Shown one piece after another: positions 8,386 to 16,498 of a stretch of DNA of 64,000 nucleotides. The notes beneath the pieces were generated by a model that saw only the letters and a program-made list of their open reading frames with translations, ran no database searches and was not told the origin of the DNA. Made by a program: the position numbers and the translations under genes. Location of the stretch: NCBI RefSeq assembly GCF_018141105.1, contig NZ_CP054839.1, forward strand, positions 4,278,001 to 4,342,000, in the 5' to 3' direction. The DNA comes from Saccharopolyspora erythraea (lineage in GTDB: Bacteria > Actinomycetota > Actinomycetes > Mycobacteriales > Pseudonocardiaceae). How positions within the stretch are numbered: position 1 is the first letter of the stretch; each line of letters opens with the position of its first letter.

Positions 8386-8450
8386 TTTCCCTCCAACGTC
8401 GTCGCCTCGCGCAGTATGCCTCGCACCGGTGCCCGCGTAGCGTTGGTGCG

Positions 8451-9431
8451 GTGAGCAACGTGGAGCCGGATCCCGCCGAAACCGTGTGCGGCGGGGTCGC
8501 CACCGCGGCCGAACCCGACGTCGAACTGCTCGAACCGCGCGAAGTCCCGCTCGGCGGACCCCGCGCCATGCTCGTGGGCCGCACGTTGCCCAACCGGAGC
8601 CGGCGCATGGTGGGAGCCTGGTGCTTCGCGGACTTCTACGGCCCCGTCGACATCGCGGGCCAGGCGGGCATGCAGGTGCCCCCGCACCCGCACATCGGAC
8701 TGCAGACGGTGAGCTGGCTGCTCGCAGGCGAGGTCCTGCACCGCGACAGCCTCGGCAGCCGCGCTCTGGTGCGGCCAGGCGAGCTGAACCTGATGACCGC
8801 TGGCAGCGGCATCTCGCACTCGGAGGAGTCGCCCGCCGAGCACTCGCCGGTGCTGCACGGCGTGCAGCTGTGGGTCGCGCTGCCCGGAGACCAGCGCGCG
8901 GTCGGCGCGCACTTCGAGCAGCACGTGGACCTGCCCGTGCTGAGCGCCGCGGGCGGCACTGCCACCGTCCTCATGGGACGGCTGGACGGCGAGGTCTCGC
9001 CTGCGAAGACCTACACCCCCCTGCTCGGCGCCGAGGTCGTCGTCGGCGCGGACGACTTCCGGCTGCCGCTCGAACCGGACTTCGAGCACGCGGTCCTCGC
9101 GCTGCGCGACGGGCTCACCGTCGACGGAAGCCCGGTGGCCACCGGCACCATGCTCTACCTCGGCCGGGGACGACGGGACATCTCCTTCGGCGGACCGTCA
9201 ACCGCGCTGCTGCTCGGCGGAACGCCGTTCGAGGAGCAGATCGTGATGTGGTGGAACTTCGTCGGCCGCGACCACGACGAGATCGCGCGGGCGCGGCTGG
9301 ACTGGGAGGCGGATCGGGAGGCGGCCGGTCCCCGGAGCCGCTTCGGAGCGGTGCGCGGGTACGACGGGCCGCCGCTGCCCGCCCCGGCGCTGCCCGGCGT
9401 CGCCCTGCGCCCACGCGGACGCCGTCGCTGA
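8451..9431 (+). CDS. Pirin family protein
   Basis: A 326-aa bicupin. The pirin signature PHPHIGLQTVSWLL (about residues 80-93) carries metal-ligand histidines, and GELNLMTAGSGISHSE (about 107-122) supplies the rest of the iron site. Bacterial pirins act as quercetinase-like dioxygenases or as redox-sensitive partners of metabolic enzymes; nothing here decides between these. Starts with GTG at 8451, with no strong ribosome site. The long C-terminal cupin ends in an arginine-rich tail. Confidence 0.88.
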   Translation: MSNVEPDPAETVCGGVATAAEPDVELLEPREVPLGGPRAMLVGRTLPNRSRRMVGAWCFADFYGPVDIAGQAGMQVPPHPHIGLQTVSWLLAGEVLHRDSLGSRALVRPGELNLMTAGSGISHSEESPAEHSPVLHGVQLWVALPGDQRAVGAHFEQHVDLPVLSAAGGTATVLMGRLDGEVSPAKTYTPLLGAEVVVGADDFRLPLEPDFEHAVLALRDGLTVDGSPVATGTMLYLGRGRRDISFGGPSTALLLGGTPFEEQIVMWWNFVGRDHDEIARARLDWEADREAAGPRSRFGAVRGYDGPPLPAPALPGVALRPRGRRR

Positions 9432-9432
9432 A

Positions 9433-9443
9433 AGATCCTATCT
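9433..9443. promoter_or_regulatory. Upstream operator, distal copy (AGAT-CCT-ATCT)
   Basis: A perfect 4-3-4 inverted repeat centred at 9438. Read on the minus strand it is AGAT-AGG-ATCT, nearly the same as the second site ACAT-AGG-ATGT centred at 9513. The two centres are 75 bases apart, about seven helical turns. The likely binder is the GntR/FCD protein encoded at 14280-14972. Confidence 0.55.
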
Positions 9444-9477
9444 ATTCCTCGATCCTGTCCGGATTGTACGAGCACTA

Positions 9478-9502
9478 CACGCATCGCCTAAGGCCTTGCG
9501 TG
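9478..9502. repeat. Imperfect palindrome upstream of the fucose promoter
   Basis: CACGCA (9478-9483) pairs with TGCGTG (9497-9502), and an inner GCC/GGC pair flanks TAA. It overlaps the -35 region and may be a second regulator's site. Confidence 0.35.
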
Positions 9503-9523
9503 GTGAAACATAGGATGTATAGC
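9496..9523 (+). promoter_or_regulatory. Promoter of the L-fucose-type operon with an embedded operator
   Basis: TTGCGT (9496-9501), a 16-base spacer and TATAGC (9518-9523) form a recognisable -35/-10 pair. The perfect inverted repeat ACAT-AGG-ATGT (9508-9518) fills the spacer and touches the -10 box, the classic arrangement for repression by a GntR-type dimer. The local base composition is distinctly AT-richer than the flanks. Confidence 0.6.
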
Positions 9524-9619
9524 CTCTGTGTCCGGTGACGCACGGCACAGGAGCCGCCTCGCGGCCGCTCCGCCGGACCTCTCTCGGCCGTGCGAGCGCA
9601 GGTCCGTCCGGCTGCCGTG

Positions 9620-9940
9620 AGGAGACCCCGTGTCCGATGTCCGAGCCACCGGCCGGCGACTTCGGGCTGGGTGCGGGCGGGCAGGGGCTGTTCACGAGCA
9701 TGCTGCTGTTCGGCGCGCTGCCGCGATCGTCGGCGCGACCATCGCGGCGCGGCGCTTCGACCGGCGCCACCTGCGGATCGTGTGCGGGGCGTCGTGCGTG
9801 CTCGGCTCTGTCGGGTGCGCGCTCGCGCCGAGCGCCGCCGCGCTGTGCGGGTCCCCCAGTACCTGCTCAACGCCGCCTCCTCCCTGGCGTTCCGTCGGTG
9901 CTGGAGATCACTGGCGAACCTGGGAGGCGCCGGGTGCGCT
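9620..9940 (+). pseudogene. Frameshifted N-terminal fragment of an MFS permease
   Basis: MFS-like sequence is spread over three frames. GLGAGGQGLFTSMLLFGA is read from ATG 9637, then AAIVGATIAARRFDRRHLRI continues in the next frame, then VPQYLLNAASSLAF in the third, then SVLEITGEP back in the first. This equals transmembrane helices 2-4 and the intervening basic loop of a permease, broken by at least three frameshifts and then truncated. GGAG at 9620-9623 with GTG at 9630 was probably its start signal. As the first gene after the operon promoter, it was probably the operon's sugar transporter. Confidence 0.65.
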
Positions 9941-10000
9941 GACCAGTTGACGGCTTCCGCCGGACGCTCGGCGGAACACGGATGGAGTTTGGAGAGTCGT

Positions 10001-10849
10001 GTGAGACTGCTGCGCGTGGGGTCGGCCGGAGCCGAGCGGCCGGCCGTGCTGGATGCCGAAGGCCGGGTACGGGACCTGTCCGGGATAACCGGCGATATCG
10101 ACGGCGAGTTCCTGTCTGGTGGCGGTGTCGAGCGGGTCCGAGGAACCGACCTGGGCGCCTTGCCCGAGCTCGACCCCTCGACCCGGGTCGGGCCGCCGGT
10201 GGCGCGGCCGGGCAAGATCGTGTGCATCGGGCTGAACTACTCCGACCACGCCGCTGAGACCGGCGCCCCGGAACCGGCCGAGCCGGTGCTGTTCATGAAG
10301 GCGCCCAACACCGTCGTGGGGCCCGACGACGAGGTCCTGCTGCCGCGCGGCAGCGTCAAGACCGACTGGGAGGTCGAGCTCGCGGTCGTGATCGGCCGCA
10401 CGGCGCGCTACCTCGCCGACGACGAGGCCGCGATGACGTGCGTGGCGGGCTATGCGATCTCCAACGACGTCTCGGAGCGGGAGTTCCAGCTCGAACGCGG
10501 CGGCCAGTGGGACAAGGGCAAGTCCTGCGAGACGTTCAACCCCATGGGGCCCTGGCTGGTCACCGCCGACGAGATCGCCGACCCGCAGCGGCTGGGTCTG
10601 CGGTTGCGGGTCAACGGGGACACCCGGCAGGACGGCGACACCGCGAACATGATCTTCGGCGTGGCCGGGATCGTGCGCTACCTCAGCGGGTTCATGGTGC
10701 TGGAGCCCGGCGACGTGATCAACACCGGCACCCCGGCCGGTGTCGCGATGGGGATGCCCGAACCCAAGCCGTACCTGCGGGCGGGAGACGTCGTGGAGCT
10801 GGAGATCGACGGGCTCGGCAGCCAGCGCCAGAAGGTGGGGCAGGCCTGA
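10001..10849 (+). CDS. FAH-family hydrolase, likely 2,4-diketo-3-deoxy-L-fuconate hydrolase
   Basis: A 282-aa FAH-fold protein. The metal-binding region [12 protein letters not shown] (about residues 124-135), [13 protein letters not shown] (about 151-163) and [16 protein letters not shown] (about 238-253) are canonical. In the L-fucose pathway of Xanthomonas and of mammals, an FAH-fold enzyme cleaves diketo-deoxyfuconate to pyruvate and L-lactate. The next four genes fit that pathway. GGAG lies six bases before the GTG start. A ureidoglycolate lyase annotation is often applied to such proteins, but the context argues against it. Confidence 0.8.
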   Translation: MRLLRVGSAGAERPAVLDAEGRVRDLSGITGDIDGEFLSGGGVERVRGTDLGALPELDPSTRVGPPVARPGKIVCIGLNYSDHAAETGAPEPAEPVLFMKAPNTVVGPDDEVLLPRGSVKTDWEVELAVVIGRTARYLADDEAAMTCVAGYAISNDVSEREFQLERGGQWDKGKSCETFNPMGPWLVTADEIADPQRLGLRLRVNGDTRQDGDTANMIFGVAGIVRYLSGFMVLEPGDVINTGTPAGVAMGMPEPKPYLRAGDVVELEIDGLGSQRQKVGQA

Positions 10850-12165
10850 TGGGCGGGAGGATCACGAGCCTGCGGACCCACGACGTGCGCTTCCCGACCT
10901 CGCGGGACCTCGACGGCTCCGACGCCATGAACGCCGACCCCGACTACTCGGCCGCCTACGTGGTGATCGGCACCGACGCCGGGCTGGAGGGCCACGGGTT
11001 CGCCTTCACCATCGGCCGCGGCAACGACGTGCAGACCGCGGCGATCCGCGCGCTGGAGCCCTACGTCGCCGGGCTCGCGCTCGACGAGGCGCTGGCAGAC
11101 CTCGGCGGGGTGTGGAAGCGGATGGTGCACGACTCCCAGCTGCGCTGGCTCGGCCCGGAGAAGGGCGTCATGCACATGGCGGTCTCGGCGGTGGTCAACG
11201 CGCTGTGGGACCTGCGGGCCAAGCGCGAGGGCAAGCCGGTGTGGAAGCTGCTCGCGGACCTGACTCCGGAGCAGATCGTCGAGCTGGTCGACTTCCGCTA
11301 CCTCACCGACGCGCTGACGCCGGGTGAGGCGCTGGAGATCCTGCGCCGCACCGAGCCGGGCCGGGCGCACCGGGAGGCCGAGCTGCGCGCCAACGGCTAC
11401 CCGGCCTACACGACATCGCCCGGCTGGCTCGGCTACGACGACGACAAGCTGCGCAGGCTGTGCGAGCAGGCGGTCGCCGACGGCTTCGGCCAGATCAAGC
11501 TGAAGGTGGGCGGCGATCTCGACGACGACGTCCGCAGGCTGCGCGTCGCCCGCGAGGCTGTCGGACCCGGCGTCCGGATCGCCGTCGACGCCAACCAGCG
11601 CTGGGACGTCGGTACCGCGATCGACTGGGTGCGCGCGCTGGCCGAGTTCGACCCGTGGTGGGTCGAGGAACCGACCAGCCCGGACGACGTCCTGGGCCAC
11701 GCGACCATCGCGAGGGCGATCGCCCCGGTGCGGGTCGCCACCGGTGAGCACGTGCAGAACCGCGTGGTGTTCAAGCAGATGCTGCAGGCCGGATCGCTGT
11801 CCTACCTGCAACTGGACGCCGCCCGGGTGGCCGGGGTCAACGAGAACGTCGCGATCCTGCTGCTTGCGGCCAAGTTCGAGGTACCGGTGTGCCCGCACGC
11901 CGGCGGCGTCGGGCTGTGCGAGCTGGTGCAGCACCTGTCGATGTTCGACTACGTGGCGGTGTCGGGTTCGAAGGAGAACAGGGTGATCGAGTACGTCGAC
12001 CACCTGCACGAGCACTTCGCCGACCCGGTCGTGGTCCGCGACGGCCACTACGTCGCGCCCACCGCGCCGGGTTTCGGGGCCGCCATGCTGCCGCGGACGC
12101 TGGCCGACCACGCCTACCCGGACGGACCGGTGTGGGCCACGAGCGAGAACGGGAGCGCGGTGTGA
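10849..12165 (+). CDS. L-fuconate dehydratase
   Basis: A 438-aa member of the enolase superfamily (MR subgroup). Catalytic lysines lie in KLKVG (Lys 217 and 219), Mg ligands in DANQRW (Asp 247) and [10 protein letters not shown] (about 272-281), and the general acid-base His at about 350 in CPHAGG. The length and the [16 protein letters not shown] region resemble Xanthomonas fuconate dehydratase. It converts L-fuconate to 2-keto-3-deoxy-L-fuconate. The ATG overlaps the preceding stop by one base. A related acid-sugar dehydratase specificity is possible. Confidence 0.85.
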   Translation: MGGRITSLRTHDVRFPTSRDLDGSDAMNADPDYSAAYVVIGTDAGLEGHGFAFTIGRGNDVQTAAIRALEPYVAGLALDEALADLGGVWKRMVHDSQLRWLGPEKGVMHMAVSAVVNALWDLRAKREGKPVWKLLADLTPEQIVELVDFRYLTDALTPGEALEILRRTEPGRAHREAELRANGYPAYTTSPGWLGYDDDKLRRLCEQAVADGFGQIKLKVGGDLDDDVRRLRVAREAVGPGVRIAVDANQRWDVGTAIDWVRALAEFDPWWVEEPTSPDDVLGHATIARAIAPVRVATGEHVQNRVVFKQMLQAGSLSYLQLDAARVAGVNENVAILLLAAKFEVPVCPHAGGVGLCELVQHLSMFDYVAVSGSKENRVIEYVDHLHEHFADPVVVRDGHYVAPTAPGFGAAMLPRTLADHAYPDGPVWATSENGSAV

Positions 12166-12902
12166 AGGACTTCGACGGACTCGGCGCGGTCGTGACCGGT
12201 GGCGGATCGGGGATCGGCCTTGCCGTTGCCCGGATGCTCGTGGAGCGCGGTGCGGCCGTGGCGTGCCTGGACCTTGACCCGTCGGAGGCTCCCGGTGCGG
12301 GCGTGCGCGCGGACGTCACCGACGAAGAGTCTGTGAACACCGCGGTCGCGGCCGCCGCGCGGCAGATTGGGCGGATCGACGTCCTGGTCAACAACGCCGG
12401 GATCGGGGCGCAGGGCACCGTCGAGACCAACTCCTACGACGAGTGGCGGGGGGTCTTCGACGTCAACGTGCTCGGACTGGTGCGCACCACCCGGGCCTGC
12501 CTGCCGTACCTGCGGCGGTCCCCGGCGGCCGCGATCGTCAACACCTGCTCCATCGCCGCGACCGCGGGACTGCCGCAGCGTGCGCTCTACAGCGCGAGCA
12601 AGGGCGCGGTGCAGTCGCTGACGCTGGCGATGGCCGCCGACCACGTCGCCGAGGGCATCCGGGTCAACTGCGTGAACCCGGGCACCGTGGATACCCCGTG
12701 GGTGCGCCGGTTGCTCGCCGCCGCCGCAGACCCCGAGGCGGAGCTTTCGGCGTTGGAGAAGCGGCAGCCGACCGGCAGGCTGGTGTCGGCGGAGGAGGTC
12801 GCCGCTGCGGTGGCCTACCTGGCGAGCCCGTCGGCCGGGGCGACCACGGGCACCGTCCTGGCCGTCGACGGCGGGATGCACGGGCTCAGGCTCCGCAGGT
12901 GA
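12162..12902 (+). CDS. SDR dehydrogenase, likely 2-keto-3-deoxy-L-fuconate dehydrogenase
   Basis: A 246-aa classical short-chain dehydrogenase: TGGGSGIG cofactor motif (residues 12-19), NNAG (about 72-75), a catalytic serine in NTCSIAA, and YSASK (Tyr 143, Lys 147). The aspartates after the second strand (LDLDPSE) favour NAD over NADP. In the fucose route it oxidises 2-keto-3-deoxy-L-fuconate to the 2,4-diketo acid used by the FAH-fold enzyme. GTG overlaps the dehydratase stop (GTGA). Confidence 0.85.
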   Translation: MKDFDGLGAVVTGGGSGIGLAVARMLVERGAAVACLDLDPSEAPGAGVRADVTDEESVNTAVAAAARQIGRIDVLVNNAGIGAQGTVETNSYDEWRGVFDVNVLGLVRTTRACLPYLRRSPAAAIVNTCSIAATAGLPQRALYSASKGAVQSLTLAMAADHVAEGIRVNCVNPGTVDTPWVRRLLAAAADPEAELSALEKRQPTGRLVSAEEVAAAVAYLASPSAGATTGTVLAVDGGMHGLRLRR

Positions 12903-12916
12903 GCACGGGAGGGCAG

Positions 12917-13231
12917 ATGCAGCGGATCGCCTTGCACACCAGGCTGAATCCCGGCAGGGAAGCCGACTACGAGCGGGTCCACGCCGTCATCCCGCCGGAG
13001 CTGGACGCGGCTCTGCGGGAGGCCGGGGTCCGCACCTGGCGGATCTGGCGCGACGGCCTGGACCTCTTCCACGTCGTGGAGGTCGAGGACTACCAGGCCA
13101 TGCGCCGCGCGCTTCGCGACCACCCGGCCAACGTCGAGTGGCAGGCGCGGATGGCCGAGCTGCTTGCGGTGGAGGACGACTACTCCGGCGACGACACCGG
13201 CCTGTCGCTGGTCTGGGAGCTCCCGTCGTGA
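12917..13231 (+). CDS. L-rhamnose/L-fucose mutarotase
   Basis: A 104-aa ferredoxin-like protein of the RhaM/FucM-type mutarotase family. RIALHTRLNPGREADYERVH at the N-terminus carries the conserved His. It interconverts sugar anomers so that the dehydrogenase receives the right one. GGGAGGG precedes the ATG; the stop overlaps the next start. Confidence 0.85.
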   Translation: MQRIALHTRLNPGREADYERVHAVIPPELDAALREAGVRTWRIWRDGLDLFHVVEVEDYQAMRRALRDHPANVEWQARMAELLAVEDDYSGDDTGLSLVWELPS

Positions 13232-14223
13232 AGCAGGTGCGTCTCGGACGGTCGCGGGTGCGGGTGAGCGGGCTCGGCTTCGGCGGCGCGGTGATCGGCA
13301 ACCTCTACCGCGAGGTCGCCGAGGAGACCGCGCTCGCGGCCGTCGACGCGGCGTGGGAGGCCGGTGTCCGCTACTTCGACACCGCGCCGCACTACGGGCT
13401 CGGCCTGGCCGAACGCAGGCTGGGCCGGGCGCTGGCGGACCGGCCCAGGGACTCCTGCGTGCTGTCGACCAAGGTCGGGCGGTTGCTCGTCCCGCGGCCG
13501 GACGACGGCGGGCTGCGCGACCACGCCGCGGGTTTCGACGTCCCGGCCGACCACGTCCGCCAGTGGGACTTCAGCGCCGACGGCGTGCGCCGCTCGCTGG
13601 AGGAGAGCCTGCGCAGGCTCGGCGTGGACCGGGTCGACGTGGTCCTGCTGCACGATCCCGACGACCACTGGGAACAGGCCGTAGGCGAGGCGTACCCGGC
13701 GCTGCACGAGTGGCGGGACCAGGGCGTGGTCGGTGCGATCGGCGCGGGCATGAACCAGTGGCGGATGCTGGAGCGCTTCGTCACCGAGACCGACATCGAC
13801 GCCGTGATGCTCGCGGGGCGCTACACGCTGCTCGAGCAGTCCGCATCGGACACGATGCTGCCGGCATGCCTGCGGCGCGGTGTCTCGGTGCTCGCGGCCG
13901 GCGTCTTCAACGGCGGGCTGCTCGCCACCGACGCCCCGGAAGCGGACGCGATGTACGACTACCGGCCCGCGTCGCGGGAGCTGCGGGCGAAGGCCGAGCG
14001 CATGCGCGAGGTCTGCCGCGCACACGGCGTCAGCCTCCCGCAGGCCGCCATCGCGTTCGCGGCCGGCCACCCCGCGGTGGCGAGCGTCGTGCTGGGGGCC
14101 CGGTCGGCCGACGAGGTGGTGCGCAACGCCGAGCTCCACTCCCGGCCGGTGCCGCGGCAGCTGTGGGCCGACCTGGTGGCCGCCGGACTGCTGCGTCCGG
14201 ACATCCCCGCGCCCGTCACCTGA
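13228..14223 (+). CDS. Aldo/keto reductase, likely L-fucose (aldose) dehydrogenase
   Basis: A 331-aa TIM-barrel NAD(P) oxidoreductase. Catalytic residues appear in YFDTAPHYGLGLAERRLG (Asp and Tyr, about 49-66), LSTKVGRLL (Lys, about 80) and VLLHDPDD (His, about 142). It resembles the D-threo-aldose/L-galactose dehydrogenase branch, which oxidises L-fucose at C1 to the lactone. No lactonase gene is present in the operon, so the lactone may hydrolyse spontaneously or elsewhere. GTGA overlap with the mutarotase gene. Confidence 0.82.
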   Translation: MKQVRLGRSRVRVSGLGFGGAVIGNLYREVAEETALAAVDAAWEAGVRYFDTAPHYGLGLAERRLGRALADRPRDSCVLSTKVGRLLVPRPDDGGLRDHAAGFDVPADHVRQWDFSADGVRRSLEESLRRLGVDRVDVVLLHDPDDHWEQAVGEAYPALHEWRDQGVVGAIGAGMNQWRMLERFVTETDIDAVMLAGRYTLLEQSASDTMLPACLRRGVSVLAAGVFNGGLLATDAPEADAMYDYRPASRELRAKAERMREVCRAHGVSLPQAAIAFAAGHPAVASVVLGARSADEVVRNAELHSRPVPRQLWADLVAAGLLRPDIPAPVT

Positions 14224-14279
14224 ACCGGCCGCACGGCTGCTCGTTGGCCTCGCGATGCTTTGCCTGACGATTCGCCTGG

Positions 14280-14972
14280 TCAGCTCGAGGACTGCGGCAC
14301 ACCCAGCGCACTGCGGAGCCACTCCTCGACCCCCGCCACGTGCACCGTTGCCCACGCGCGCGCGACGTCGGGCTGGCGCGACTCGATCGCGTCGCAGATC
14401 GCGGCGTGCTGCTCGCGGGTGCGGCTAACCGCGCCCTCCTGGGTGAGCCCCCGCCAGATGCGCGCCCGCGCGGTCGACCCCGAGAGTCCCTCGATCAGCG
14501 AGCACAGCACGGTGTTGCCGGAGCCCGCCGCGATCCGCCGGTGGAACTCCATGTCGTTGGCGACCAGCACCTCCACCGAGGGGTCGTCGCCCAGCTCGTC
14601 CAGCACGGCGCGCAGTCCCGCGATGTCCTCGTCGCTCATCGCGGTGGCCGCCATCGCGGTCGCGGCGGGTTCGAGGATGCGGCGGACCTCGAAGAACTCC
14701 AGCACGCTGTCGTCCTGGTGGAAGTCCACCATGAACGCCAGGGCGTCCAGCAGCAGGTTCGGCTCCAGGGTCGTGACGTAGGTGCCGTCGCCCTGGCGCA
14801 CGTCGAGCACGTGGATCAGCGACAGCGCCTTCACCGCCTCCCGCAGCGAGTTGCGGGACAGGCCGAGCCGTTCGGCGAGGTCGGCCTCCTTGGGCAGCTT
14901 GTCCCCGGGGCCGAGCTCACCGGTGACGATCATGGATTTGATCTTCTCGATCGCCTCGTCCGTGACTGGCAC
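14280..14972 (-). CDS. GntR-family regulator, FadR/FCD subgroup
   Basis: A 230-aa protein with an N-terminal winged helix (about residues 5-68, including KEADLAERLGLSRNSLREAV) and a C-terminal FCD helical effector domain containing the usual metal-binding positions (asparagine and aspartate of VANDMEFHRRIA, and HAAICDAI). It lies at the end of the fucose-type operon, convergent with it. It is the best candidate to bind the AGAT/ACAT inverted repeats at 9433 and 9508, with a sugar acid as inducer. GTG start with GAGGG seven bases upstream. Confidence 0.87.
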   Translation of the reverse strand: MPVTDEAIEKIKSMIVTGELGPGDKLPKEADLAERLGLSRNSLREAVKALSLIHVLDVRQGDGTYVTTLEPNLLLDALAFMVDFHQDDSVLEFFEVRRILEPAATAMAATAMSDEDIAGLRAVLDELGDDPSVEVLVANDMEFHRRIAAGSGNTVLCSLIEGLSGSTARARIWRGLTQEGAVSRTREQHAAICDAIESRQPDVARAWATVHVAGVEEWLRSALGVPQSSS

Positions 14973-15039
14973 CGCGCCACCCTCTCCGCCGTCCTGACCA
15001 GTGTTCGAGGATACCGGCCGCGTGGGACGGCGAAGCCCG

Positions 15040-15690
15040 TCACGGGTGGTGCACCAGCGCCTGCTCCAGTGGCTTGCGCGCCAGGTCGGGCACCTCGCAG
15101 TCGGCGGCGGGGTAGCCGACCGGGAACAGGATGTACGGGCGTTCGCTGCCGGGACGGCCGAGGATGTCGTTGAGGAAGCCCATCGGGTTGGGCGTGTGGG
15201 GCAGCGTGGCCAGGCCCATCGCGTGCAGGGAGCTGATGAACATCCCGCAGGCGATGCCGACGCTTTCGTTGACGTAGTAGTGCTTTCGCCTGCGGCCGGT
15301 CGGGTCGGTGGAGTACTTCTGCGCGAACACCACCACGATCCACGGCACGACGCCGAGGTACTCCTTGTCGGCACCGGTCTCCAGGCGCGCCAGCGCGCCG
15401 TGCCACTCCGGGAGGTCGTCGCGGCCGTAGAAGGCGCGTTCCTCGGCTTCGGCGGCGAGGCGGATGCGGTGCCTGGTCTCCGGGCCCCGCACCGCCACGA
15501 ACGTCCACGGCTGCTGGTGCGCGCCGCTGGGCGCGGTGTTGGCGGTGCGCACCGCGAGATCGATCGCCTCGGCGGGAACCGGGTCGGAGCTGAAGAAGCG
15601 GACGCTGCGCCGCTGGGCGAGCAGGTCGTGCAGGGCCTGGCCGCGCCGCAGCCCTTCGTCCACCGGCACCCGCTCCGGCCGGTACTGCAC
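15040..15690 (-). CDS. FMN nitroreductase-fold protein, iodotyrosine deiodinase-like
   Basis: The conserved part begins near VQYRPERVPVDEGL and contains RRSVRFFSSDPVP and NTAPSGAHQQPWTFV, the FMN-binding signature shared with iodotyrosine deiodinase and BluB-type proteins. Such enzymes perform reductive dehalogenation or other FMN chemistry; the substrate is unknown. The start is uncertain. The frame is open to an ATG at 15762, but the only strong ribosome site (AAGGAG near 15740) points to an ATG at 15731 in another frame. GTG at 15690 is used here, giving 216 aa, the usual family length. A small frameshift near the 5' end cannot be ruled out. Confidence 0.75.
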   Translation of the reverse strand: MQYRPERVPVDEGLRRGQALHDLLAQRRSVRFFSSDPVPAEAIDLAVRTANTAPSGAHQQPWTFVAVRGPETRHRIRLAAEAEERAFYGRDDLPEWHGALARLETGADKEYLGVVPWIVVVFAQKYSTDPTGRRRKHYYVNESVGIACGMFISSLHAMGLATLPHTPNPMGFLNDILGRPGSERPYILFPVGYPAADCEVPDLARKPLEQALVHHP

Positions 15691-15779
15691 GAAGGGTGCG
15701 AGTGCGGACGAGGCGACGGCGCGGCGGGCATGACGGTCTCCTTCCGGGAGCCCGGTCAGCATGCTGGCGCAGACGGTCG

Positions 15780-15829
15780 GCGCGCAATACCGCCGTCCGG
15801 CGCCGCCACCGGGCCGCGGTATTGCGCGC
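15780..15829. promoter_or_regulatory. Perfect 14-bp inverted repeat upstream of the nitroreductase
   Basis: Bases 15780-15793 and 15816-15829 are exact inverted copies with a 22-base spacer, and a shorter CAGCAT/ATGCTG pair (15758-15763 and 15831-15836) lies outside. The site sits 5' of the nitroreductase gene and could be a large operator or a cruciform. The rest of 15830-16032 holds nothing I can identify. Confidence 0.5.
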
Positions 15830-16032
15830 GAATGCTGAACGCGCTCGATCCGGAATCGGGGAAATGGATGCCCGAAATCGGCCGCGCGACCCTTTTTGCA
15901 AACGCGCGGATGTTGTCGGCCGAACCGCCCCGAATGGTCCGGATCCGGCCGTCTGGGCGGAGTGCCGCTTTTGGCTTGGCGTTGCCGGGAACGCCTTTTC
16001 CGGCGGTCCCGGCGCGCCGGAACGCGAAGCGG

Positions 16033-16347
16033 TTATCCGCCGCTGACCCCGCTGTCGAGCCGGTCGGCGTAGCGGACGAGCTCGGGCACCGTGTGCAGCG
16101 CCCTGAACTCGATCACCTCGGGCTTGACCATGTGGCGCAGCACGAAGGGATCGGTGGCCAGGATGGCGTCCAGCCTGCCCCGCTTCATGCCCGCGGCGAT
16201 GATGACGGAGTCGGCCCCCGGCGCGCAGCGGCCCTCGATGAGGAAGTCGCCTGCCCGGTAATGCCGGTTTATCCATTCGAAGTGGTCGGGGAGTATGAGG
16301 TTGATGTCTTCTGCCGGCACGGTGTGATGCAGCAATACCACATACAT
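16033..16347 (-). CDS. YciI-like protein
   Basis: A 104-aa protein of the YCII-related family (ferredoxin-like dimer), with the N-terminal MYVVLLHHT strand carrying the conserved histidine and an aspartate in the TDPFVLRHMV segment (about residues 65-74). Homologues have weak hydrolase or ring-opening activities, but no role can be assigned. ATG at 16347 is chosen over the longer frame to 16386 because the fold starts there; GGAAG precedes it. Confidence 0.75.
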   Translation of the reverse strand: MYVVLLHHTVPAEDINLILPDHFEWINRHYRAGDFLIEGRCAPGADSVIIAAGMKRGRLDAILATDPFVLRHMVKPEVIEFRALHTVPELVRYADRLDSGVSGG

Positions 16348-16498
16348 TCTTCCAGGGTAGAACCGCGATCCCGGCCGGGCAGTCACCTCTCAGTAACGTT
16401 TCGGCGCGATTTTCGGGCATGTGGCCGGAAAAGTAAAAGAACTCAAAAAACGGCACAAAGGAAATGCATCGCCCGTCCGCCGTGGCCGGCCCGAACGG

